Shown: positions 57,770 to 64,000 of the stretch, in pieces | Layout of the letters: each line of letters starts with the position of its first letter | Numbering within the stretch: the first letter of the stretch is position 1 | Assembly (NCBI GenBank): GCA_019634415.1 | Contig: JAHQVJ010000252.1 | Location: 1-64,000 of the forward strand | Source of the DNA: Myxococcales bacterium | GTDB taxonomy: Bacteria; Myxococcota_A; UBA796; GCA-2862545 | Reading direction: 5' to 3' | DNA: 64,000 nucleotides | The notes under the pieces: generated by a model | Database searches by the model: none | What the model saw: only the letters and a program-made list of their open reading frames with translations | Told to the model about the DNA's origin: nothing | Program-made: the position numbers and the translations under genes

Positions 57770-58915
57770 TCACGGCGCCATGCCGAGGATCGTGCGCAGA
57801 TCGAAGCCCGGCAGGGCGTCGTGGTGGGCCTCGATGAGCTCCTGCACCACCTCGGTCAGGGCGTCCTCCATCAAGGACTCCGTCAGGCCGTCCACCAGCC
57901 TGGGCTCGAGCACGTCCGAGGGGGCGTTGGCGAGGGCCTGCCGGCCGGCCGGTCCGCTCCCTCGGGCCATGGCGAGCAGGGCGAACAGACGGCCCACGGA
58001 CTCCACGGCTCCCACCTCGCGCGCAGTGCCCAGGGGCTCGAAGTCCACCACGTCGACTCGGCCGCCGGGCAGCAGTCGGATCCGGGTCAGCTTGGCCACG
58101 TCTTCGCCGCCCTTGCGCAGCACGACCCCGTCGTGGGTCCACAGCGTCAGCGACGCCAAGCGCGGATCCTCCATGGCCGAGGTCAGCGAGCCCTGGGACA
58201 GCACGCTCACCGTGAGGGAGGCGCCCGACGCCACCGAGACCTCTCCCTCGGGCGTGGAGCGCTGGATGGCGCGGACCACGTCGAAGGTGGCGGACAGGCC
58301 CACGCTCTGTAGATCCCCCATGCCGACGGGGCTCGGGGTGTCGGCGGAGCTTCCCGAGCTCGAGGCATTGGTGATGACCTGCTGTAGCGTCTGACCGAAG
58401 TCGGGATCCTGTGTGGGATCGTAGTCGCCCTCGGCCACGCGCGTGCCCGCGAACAGCTCCTGTACGGCCTCGCCGAGCTTGCTCCGCACGGTTCCGTTCA
58501 CCGGGATGGCGATGGTCTGGGTGGACTGAAGGGCCACGTCGCTCACGGCTCCCGAGCCGAAGTCGTAGGTGAAGCCGCGGATGGCGACGTTGGACAAGGG
58601 CCAGGTCAGGTCGAGGAACAGCGGGGGCTCACACGACAGGCGCAGGTGGTCGCGGCCCAGCGTGAGCCAGAGCCGCGTCCTGGCGGAGGTGGAGAGGTCG
58701 GGGTCGTCCGACAGCTGGGTGTCGGCTCCGAGATCCACGTGCACGCTGGCCTGCTGCAGATCCAGACCGGTCTGCTGTGGCAGTGCGTTGGCCTGCGACA
58801 TCAGGTCGTTGAGGAAGCTGTTGTCGGGGCTGGCCGAGGCGCTGGCGCCGGAGGTCTGTGAGCCAGCGTCTCCGGAGCCGGTGGTGGCGGGTTGGCGTCG
58901 GCTGCGAGAGCCCAT
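57770..58915 (-). CDS. Conserved-looking protein of unknown function
   Basis: The 381-residue protein opens with a basic, Ser/Gly/Ala-rich disordered stretch (about 1-30). A folded region alternating strands and helices follows (LDLQQASVHVDLGADTQLSD, RTRLWLTLGRDHLRLSCEPP, VAIRGFTYDFGSGAVSDVAL, SLTLWTHDGVVLRKGGEDVA, VDVVDFEPLGT). No signal peptide or membrane helix is evident, so it is probably cytoplasmic. It is tail-to-tail with the methyltransferase gene, one base apart, and 37 bp after the metalloprotease gene on the same strand. The family is not recognised. Confidence 0.65.
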   Translation of the reverse strand: MGSRSRRQPATTGSGDAGSQTSGASASASPDNSFLNDLMSQANALPQQTGLDLQQASVHVDLGADTQLSDDPDLSTSARTRLWLTLGRDHLRLSCEPPLFLDLTWPLSNVAIRGFTYDFGSGAVSDVALQSTQTIAIPVNGTVRSKLGEAVQELFAGTRVAEGDYDPTQDPDFGQTLQQVITNASSSGSSADTPSPVGMGDLQSVGLSATFDVVRAIQRSTPEGEVSVASGASLTVSVLSQGSLTSAMEDPRLASLTLWTHDGVVLRKGGEDVAKLTRIRLLPGGRVDVVDFEPLGTAREVGAVESVGRLFALLAMARGSGPAGRQALANAPSDVLEPRLVDGLTESLMEDALTEVVQELIEAHHDALPGFDLRTILGMAP

Positions 58916-58951
58916 GCGGCTTCCTGTGGCTTGGTGCCGACAGTGTAGCGG

Positions 58952-60256
58952 CTACCGTGTCACACCGTTGCGTTCGGCGTGATCGTCCCAGGCTGGGGCG
59001 GTGGCCGCGTGGGCTTGGAAGGCAGCCTCCAACCGCTTCATCGGGTAGTCGTCGTCAGAGAGGTTCAGGTTGGGGCCGGCCTCCCAGTCGTGCGGGTCCG
59101 CCTCGTCCCACAGCGTGAAGAGCTTGGCCATGGTCAGGCCTCCGTCGGTGTCGGCGTCCCAGAAGAACTTCATCCAGTCGAACTCCGTCGCACGGTTGGG
59201 GGTGGTGCCACAGTAGTCCCCCATGAAGTCGTCATCGACGCAGTAGCCATGAGGGTCCGTACACACCCCGTTGCTGTCCAACGAGTAGGACTCGACGCCA
59301 CCGAGATCCCGATCGTGTCCCTCACAGCTGAATGCGTCTGGACTGCCGATCTCGGCATTGTAGGCGAGTGACATGCCCACGCGCTTCAGTCGACAGTCAG
59401 CCTCGTCCAGGCGATTGAACGTGGCGGCAGCGACGTAGTTCGCCAAGCCCTCGGAGATCGCGGCGGACTGGAACTCCATCGATAGGAAGTTGTGTGGGGC
59501 GTCCGGCTCGAAGCAAGGGGTATCGACGGGTGCGGAGCCGTTGTAGTCGATGTCGGCGTGGTAGGCGTACTCGAGGCCGAGTGGGGTGCCTGGTGGCACG
59601 TTCGCCCAGAACTGCATGGCGTGGCCGAGCTCGTGCACGACGACGAACTTGTCGGCGTAGCCTCCTCGCGTCGCTGGATTGATGACGATTAGATCGGTCT
59701 GTGGCTGCCACTCTCCGCCTTTGCCGACGTTGGGTGTTTCCATGACGAAGTCGTAGCTTGCACCGTTGTAGCTGTGTCGCCGGAAGGCGCCCGGGTGCCT
59801 CCGGATGGCGAAGGAGGCCACGGCCGCCACGTTGACCCATTCGTTGCCTGGGTCGATGGCGTCGAAGGTCACGTCGATGGTGCTTCCGTCGGTGGTGGGC
59901 TGCAGCGTCTCGCTCGTGGCCCAGGCCAGCTCGTCCGACTCGGACACCGTCAGGTGCACCCCGTCGTGAATGTGCTTGCCGAAGATCACCAGCTTGAACA
60001 GCCCTCCTCCCAGGCCGTCGAACGTGACCAGTCCGTCCTCGTCCGTCACGAGGGTCGACTGCGTCGTCGGGTCGGGACATGGCATGGAGCAGATCGCCAC
60101 CAGCGCATCCCGCGCCAGGTGGCGGCCGTGCGGGTCCGTCAGGTAGTCCTCGCCGTACCCTGCGACCTCCAGGTCCAGCTTGTGACCCACGCGGAAGGTC
60201 TGGCTCGTCGTGGGCGTGGCGTGGGCGGCGGATGCGAGCAACAATGCCGTGATCAT
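58952..60256 (-). CDS. Exported zinc metalloprotease (gluzincin-like)
   Basis: The 434-residue protein has a signal (MITALLLASAAHATPTTSQ). A beta-rich propeptide-like part follows, then DKFVVVHELGHAMQFWANVP near residue 205, whose HELGH binds zinc. A third ligand is probably the Glu of SAAISEGLANYVAAATFNRL about 60 residues later, as in gluzincins. Further on are several disulfide-type cysteines (DAFSCEGHDRDLGG, GVCTDPHGYCVDDDFMGDYC). The enzyme should be active and secreted, cleaving unknown proteins. It is divergent from the GrpE-like gene, 98 bp between starts, and followed by the 57770 gene on the same strand. Confidence 0.8.
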   Translation of the reverse strand: MITALLLASAAHATPTTSQTFRVGHKLDLEVAGYGEDYLTDPHGRHLARDALVAICSMPCPDPTTQSTLVTDEDGLVTFDGLGGGLFKLVIFGKHIHDGVHLTVSESDELAWATSETLQPTTDGSTIDVTFDAIDPGNEWVNVAAVASFAIRRHPGAFRRHSYNGASYDFVMETPNVGKGGEWQPQTDLIVINPATRGGYADKFVVVHELGHAMQFWANVPPGTPLGLEYAYHADIDYNGSAPVDTPCFEPDAPHNFLSMEFQSAAISEGLANYVAAATFNRLDEADCRLKRVGMSLAYNAEIGSPDAFSCEGHDRDLGGVESYSLDSNGVCTDPHGYCVDDDFMGDYCGTTPNRATEFDWMKFFWDADTDGGLTMAKLFTLWDEADPHDWEAGPNLNLSDDDYPMKRLEAAFQAHAATAPAWDDHAERNGVTR

Positions 60257-60354
60257 CGGTCCTCCAGCGCGCGAAGCAGGTCGCGTCGATGTTCGATGTC
60301 CAAGAACCGAGCGAGTGGGTTGCTGTGTCGCAGGTTTGTCGTAGGTTGACCCCG

Positions 60355-61035
60355 ATGACGCAGCCCGACCTGCTCAACCTCCTCGACCGGGCCTCTCGGG
60401 TGGACGGATCCGCCCGGCTCTTCTCCTCCCGTGCGGGCACGGAGGGCCTGTTCGCGTCGGGCCGTGCTGCCGACGCCGACCTACTGGATCAGCTGCTGGG
60501 TGGGCTGGTGCGGGAGCTGCCTCGTGCGCGGAACCAGCCGCGCCGGGTGGTGCTCACCGAGGAGGGGATCCGCTTCCTGGTGCGTCACTCCAGCGCCGAG
60601 CAGCGGGCCGGTCGGGTCCGATCTGCCTCGCCTCTGTACCAGCACCGGATCCTCCGCGCGTGGAAGCAGGTGGCGTCGCCCGCCGAGGAGACCGTGCTCA
60701 CCGAGTGTGTGCAGGAGCTGTACGGGGATCTGCTCGACGTCGGTGCCGACGATGCAAGCTCCTATGAGCGCGACCGCGCGATGGAGCTCGTGCTGTCGTG
60801 GAGCCGTGAGGTGGATCGAGAGGTGAAGCGAGGGCTCGCGCGGGCCATGACGTCCCTCGGGCTGAAGCAGCTGGGGGAGCACGGCGAGCGCGTTACCTTC
60901 AGCGGCCGACGGCACACGTCGGAACACAGCTTGTTTCCGGGCGACCCCGTGGAGATCGTGGAGCCCGGATGGGTCCTGACGGGGGACGGCGGTGAGACCC
61001 TCCTCCAGAAGGCCTCCGTTCAACCCGTTCCCTGA
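60355..61035 (+). CDS. GrpE-like nucleotide-exchange-factor protein
   Basis: The 226-residue protein is helical in its first 150 residues. It ends in a beta domain, LGLKQLGEHGERVTFSGRRH then TSEHSLFPGDPVEIVEPGWV and a LLQKASVQPVP finish, which parallels the C-terminal beta domain of GrpE (LG...G..FDP..H..V...PG). The preceding AMELVLSWSREVDREVKRGL helix could be the GrpE stalk. The next gene, seven bases away, encodes a DnaK-like ATPase, so this is most likely its exchange factor. The similarity is weak and rests on pattern and context. A longer start at 60289 is possible but lacks a ribosome-binding site. Confidence 0.65.
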   Translation: MTQPDLLNLLDRASRVDGSARLFSSRAGTEGLFASGRAADADLLDQLLGGLVRELPRARNQPRRVVLTEEGIRFLVRHSSAEQRAGRVRSASPLYQHRILRAWKQVASPAEETVLTECVQELYGDLLDVGADDASSYERDRAMELVLSWSREVDREVKRGLARAMTSLGLKQLGEHGERVTFSGRRHTSEHSLFPGDPVEIVEPGWVLTGDGGETLLQKASVQPVP

Positions 61036-61041
61036 GGCTCC

Positions 61042-62271
61042 ATGTCCACCCCCGACAGCTTGTGCATCGATCTCGGCGCGTCCTACACCAAGGTGGCGGT
61101 GCGATCCGGAGCGGACGGCACCACCCGTCTGCTCACCGATCCGGAGCTGCCCGACGGGTTCTGCATTCCCTCGGTGGCCGCGCGCGACACCCAGCGCGAC
61201 CGCTGGGTGTTCGGTCCCGATGCGGTGGATCTGCGCGCCAGTGAGCGGGTGGAGCTGCACCTGAACTGGAAGTCGGATCTGTTCGCGCCGGGCGCCCTCG
61301 AGGAGGGGGACCTGGAGCTGCTCGACGGCCACGACCCCGAGGCGGATCGTCTGCTGCTGGCGCACGTTCCCGCCCTGCGCGCCTTCGACGTGGCGCGGCG
61401 CTACCTGACCTGGCTGCACGACGAGCAGATCCCCGACATGCTGGGCCATGGGCGCTTCCACGAGCTCGCCACGCAGCTGTGCGTGCCGAACTTCGTGCTC
61501 GAGAGCAGCCTCGCCCCGCGCCTGGAGACGCTGCTTCGGGAGGTGGGCTTCTCCACGGAGTCGGACTTCACCCTCTCCGAGCCCCGCGCGAACTTGATCG
61601 GTGTGCTCACCGAGGGGCGCAATCCCCGTACGGCGTCGGGCCTGCCCAACCTCGGGGCGATGTTCGGCGACGCCGCGGTGCTTCGGACCCTCGCGAGCTC
61701 CGATCAAGGGGTGCTGCTCGTCGACGTGGGGGCCTTCACCACCGATCTGGCGCTCGCGAGCTTCGCTCGACACGACGGAGGTGGCTTCGACGACGACCCC
61801 GCGATGTCGGTGCGGCTCGGGGTGGAGCAGCTCGACGCCTGGTTGCTGGAGTCCGCCACCGACGAGGCTCGCGCCCGCGCGCTGGGGTCTGCCACCGAGC
61901 GGGAGCACTTCCGCCGTGCCGTGTACGGGTCGCGCACCGCCGACGGGCCCGCCGAGTTCGGCCTGACCCGCGCCGACGTGGGCACCGCCATCAAGCGCCT
62001 GGTGCGCTCCGTGCTGCACGCGGTGGACGCCTTCTTGAGCCATGCCGACACCGACAAGACGCTGTTCGCCGCCGTGCTCACGGGGGGCGGCTGCAACATC
62101 GTGGGCATCGGCAACGCCTTGGCCGAGGGGCTCGCCAAGCGAGGGGTGGGCACGCTGCACGCGCCGCGCACCACGGACGTGCCTGGCGACATGCACAAGC
62201 TGGTGCTCGGCCCCGAGCTGGTTCGGGGCGCGTCGGCGGTGGGCGGCTGCTCCATCCTCTACCGCCTGTGA
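61042..62271 (+). CDS. Hsp70-like (DnaK-family) ATPase lacking a substrate-binding domain
   Basis: The 409-residue protein has the ASKHA nucleotide-binding pattern: phosphate-1 loop SLCIDLGASYTKVAVRSGAD, phosphate-2 loop GVLLVDVGAFTTDLALASFA and the adenosine motif LFAAVLTGGGCNIVGIGNAL. The total length equals an Hsp70 nucleotide-binding domain alone (about 380-390 residues), so there is no peptide-binding domain or lid. It follows the GrpE-like gene by six bases on the same strand, and the pair is probably a dedicated module. The role could be a non-canonical chaperone switch or part of a conflict or signalling system. The function is unknown. Confidence 0.75.
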   Translation: MSTPDSLCIDLGASYTKVAVRSGADGTTRLLTDPELPDGFCIPSVAARDTQRDRWVFGPDAVDLRASERVELHLNWKSDLFAPGALEEGDLELLDGHDPEADRLLLAHVPALRAFDVARRYLTWLHDEQIPDMLGHGRFHELATQLCVPNFVLESSLAPRLETLLREVGFSTESDFTLSEPRANLIGVLTEGRNPRTASGLPNLGAMFGDAAVLRTLASSDQGVLLVDVGAFTTDLALASFARHDGGGFDDDPAMSVRLGVEQLDAWLLESATDEARARALGSATEREHFRRAVYGSRTADGPAEFGLTRADVGTAIKRLVRSVLHAVDAFLSHADTDKTLFAAVLTGGGCNIVGIGNALAEGLAKRGVGTLHAPRTTDVPGDMHKLVLGPELVRGASAVGGCSILYRL

Positions 62272-62287
62272 GCAGGCTCGTGCGGGC

Positions 62288-63682
62288 CTAGTCCCGTGTC
62301 GTCGACGCGTAGAAGCCCACGCCGCGCACGTTCTCGTCGAGCCGCAGCGGATGGTGAACCGACGGGAAGGCGCGCTGGTCGCAGTCCCGCCGCTCGCACA
62401 GGCGGCAGGTGGTTCCGATGGGGACCGTGATGTCGTCGACGTGGGCCAGATCCATCCCGCGCGCGTACACCAGCTCCGACGCGTGCTCCAGGCGGCAGCC
62501 CACGCCCACCGCGTAGACCGTCTCGGGGGCGCCGAAGCCGCCGTAGCGGCGCGCCATGGTCTTGGCGATGGTGAAGTAGCGCTCACCGTCGGGCATGGCG
62601 GAGACCTGGATGCGCAGCACGTTCGGCTGCAGGAACGCCTTGGCCACGTTCCACCGCGGGCAGGCGCCACCGAATCGCGCAAAGCGCAATCCAGAGACGG
62701 AGAATTGCTTGGAGATGTTCCCCGCCGTGTCGATCTTCGTGAAGTGGAAGGGGATCCCGCTCGCTTCTGGGCTGTACAGGCTGCACAGCCGGTGGCAGAC
62801 CTGCTCGAAGCTGGTTCGGAAGCGATGCCCGAGCAGCTCGATGTCGTAGCCCGTCTGCCGTGCCGTGGTCAAGAAGCGCTGGTAGGGCATCAACACCGCC
62901 CCTGCGAAGTAGCCGGCGAGCACCACCCGCAGCAGACGGCGCGAGTCCTCGGTGGTACAGCCGGGATCCGACGACAGCTCGTCGAGCTGGTCGCTGGCCG
63001 CGACCAGACCCAGCTGCACGGCGAGGTGGAAGGCGCGGCTGCGTGGCGGCAGCACCTCCGACAGCGACAGTCGGCGTCGCTGCGGGTCGAAGTGACGCAC
63101 CGCGCCTCCGAAGTCCCCAGCCTGGGTGATCTGGACCTTCACGCCATGCGCGGCCATGGCCCGGACCATGCCCTCCCACTCCCGGTCGGGCTCGAAGGTG
63201 TCGGAGATGGCGGCCGCCGCTGACTCTAGGCTGGGGAAGTAGTTCTGGTGGCGTTGCACGAAGGCCGTGACCTCGTCCGACGGAAGCCGCCCGTCCTGCG
63301 GGAGAGGGGGGTGCTGATCCCGAACGCCCGCGTAGGCCCGATACACCCGGAGGATGGCGTTGCCCAGCGTGGGTAGGCGGGACACGAGCTCACGGATCTC
63401 GTGGTTCGAGGGGGCGAGATCCTCGAACAACGCGTCGCCGAAGACCTCCATCAGGTCCTGGACCATCCGGGCGTCGCCATCGGCCGAGAACTCGCTCGGA
63501 TCGAGGTCGAACACCTGCATCAGTCGAATCAGCACCGCCGCGGTGAGGGGCCGCTTGTCGTGCTCGATGAGGTTCAGGTAGCTCGGGCTGATCTGGAGCC
63601 GCTCGGCCATGCGCGCCTGGGTGAGCCCGTGACGCCGTCGGAGGGCACGCACCTTGCCCCCGAGGCGGGTTGCCTCGACCAT
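62288..63682 (-). CDS. ScfR/RamB-type short-chain acyl transcriptional regulator
   Basis: The 464-residue protein has an N-terminal XRE helix-turn-helix (KVRALRRRHGLTQARMAERL, QISPSYLNLIEHDKRPLTAA). An IrrE-like ImmA region (RAFHLAVQLGLVAASDQLDE, FAGAVLMPYQRFLTTARQTG) and a DUF2083 C-terminus (FLQPNVLRIQVSAMPDGERY, CRLCERRDCDQRAFPSVHHP) follow. This is the ScfR/RamB family that senses short-chain acyl-CoAs and controls glyoxylate-cycle and propionate genes. It is divergent from malate synthase, with 136 bp between starts, so malate synthase is the likely target. The four cysteines near the end may bind metal. Gene symbol withheld, since several names are in use. Confidence 0.9.
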   Translation of the reverse strand: MVEATRLGGKVRALRRRHGLTQARMAERLQISPSYLNLIEHDKRPLTAAVLIRLMQVFDLDPSEFSADGDARMVQDLMEVFGDALFEDLAPSNHEIRELVSRLPTLGNAILRVYRAYAGVRDQHPPLPQDGRLPSDEVTAFVQRHQNYFPSLESAAAAISDTFEPDREWEGMVRAMAAHGVKVQITQAGDFGGAVRHFDPQRRRLSLSEVLPPRSRAFHLAVQLGLVAASDQLDELSSDPGCTTEDSRRLLRVVLAGYFAGAVLMPYQRFLTTARQTGYDIELLGHRFRTSFEQVCHRLCSLYSPEASGIPFHFTKIDTAGNISKQFSVSGLRFARFGGACPRWNVAKAFLQPNVLRIQVSAMPDGERYFTIAKTMARRYGGFGAPETVYAVGVGCRLEHASELVYARGMDLAHVDDITVPIGTTCRLCERRDCDQRAFPSVHHPLRLDENVRGVGFYASTTRD

Positions 63683-63818
63683 GTTGACACCTCACATTGT
63701 TCACATCTTTACCGCATGACATCACTGTCTCGTCACATCATGACAATCGACACGCCTTGCCACCGTTGATCGCGCCGGCCCCATGGCGGACAACGGTCAA
63801 GTGGATCGAGGGGGGCGG

Positions 63819-64000
63819 ATGTCGCGCGACGAAGAGGTGCTCACGCCAGCGGCGAGGGCGTTCCTCGGTCAGCTGAGCACGCGGTTCGAGGCTCGTCGGC
63901 AGCGACTCCTCGCGGCGCGACGAAAGGCCCAGAAGGGTTTCGACGTGGGGAGGTTTCCTCGGGAGCGAGCCGCCACCCGAGCCGTTCGGCAGTGGGCGTG
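63819..64000 (+). CDS. aceB: Malate synthase A, N-terminal part
   Basis: The first 60 codons lie in the window; the gene continues past the right edge. The sequence (SRDEEVLTPAARAFLGQLST, RFEARRQRLLAARRKAQKGF) matches the N-terminus of malate synthase A, where VLTPEALxFLxxLxxxF and an RxxLLAxR helix are typical. Malate synthase joins glyoxylate and acetyl-CoA to give malate in the glyoxylate cycle. GAGGGGGG before the ATG at 63819 favours it; an in-frame ATG at 63783 would add 12 residues. Divergence from a ScfR/RamB-type regulator supports acetate- or fatty-acid-dependent control. Isocitrate lyase would be expected nearby but is not in view. Confidence 0.8.
   Translation, partial: MSRDEEVLTPAARAFLGQLSTRFEARRQRLLAARRKAQKGFDVGRFPRERAATRAVRQWA

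Overview
The window is very GC-rich, densely packed DNA, almost certainly from a delta-proteobacterial lineage, most likely Myxococcota. This rests on family content, not on a marker gene. The signs are many lipoproteins with long Asp/Thr linkers after the lipobox, a thrombospondin type-3/MopE-type surface protein, several ECF sigma factors including a sigma-FecR operon, an FGE-sulfatase protein, and heavy use of GTG/TTG starts with 1-4 nt gene overlaps. No rRNA, tRNA, CRISPR array, transposase or integrase was seen.

Layout. 1-5.8 kb: a partial exported protein, DUF4287, LURP-one and DUF899 genes, then a three-gene MNIO (DUF692) operon divergent from a FadR/GntR regulator plus membrane fatty-acid hydroxylase. 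5.8-12 kb: a giant calcium-repeat lipoprotein, DarP, a Rossmann-like protein and an ECF sigma factor. 11.8-14.7 kb: a coupled operon of a beta-sandwich-like protein, a radical SAM/SPASM enzyme and an FGE-fold protein. 14.8-21.5 kb: HEAT-like protein, crotonase, a yellow/royal-jelly-type protein divergent from a LysR regulator, and three lipoproteins (one YHYH). 21.5-27.4 kb: a tightly overlapping four-gene operon of an alpha/beta hydrolase, a caspase-like protease, an unknown protein and a flavin oxidase. This is the best candidate for an undescribed conflict or stress system.

27.4-37.5 kb: SRPBCC/LysR divergent pair, small membrane proteins, a remarkable fusion of an ECF sigma factor to a GT51 peptidoglycan glycosyltransferase, a sigma-FecR-barrel operon, a DUF4476 protein, a thioesterase between two related membrane proteins, and an EEP-family protein. 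37.6-41.9 kb: TetR, sodium/solute symporter, acyl-CoA ligase and SDR, probably an uptake and activation pathway for an organic acid. 42.1-44.8 kb: a textbook Fur box in front of DUF4856 and imelysin genes (iron acquisition). 44.8-49.5 kb: porin-like barrel, lipase-like lipoprotein, KAS III homologue, hydrolase lipoprotein. 49.5-53.5 kb: three tandem paralogous lipoproteins. 53.6-60.3 kb: GH25 lysozyme, CehA/McbA-type PHP lipoprotein, a lipoprotein methyltransferase, an unknown protein and a zinc metalloprotease. 60.3-62.3 kb: a GrpE-like/Hsp70-like pair. 62.3-64 kb: a ScfR/RamB-type regulator divergent from malate synthase (glyoxylate cycle), cut by the window end.

An approximately 80-bp palindromic intergenic element occurs three times (16.2, 42.0 and 54.4 kb), with compensatory changes in its stem and with TGATCA hexamers that supply stop codons to neighbouring genes.

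All functions are read from sequence motifs and memory of families. No database search was possible.
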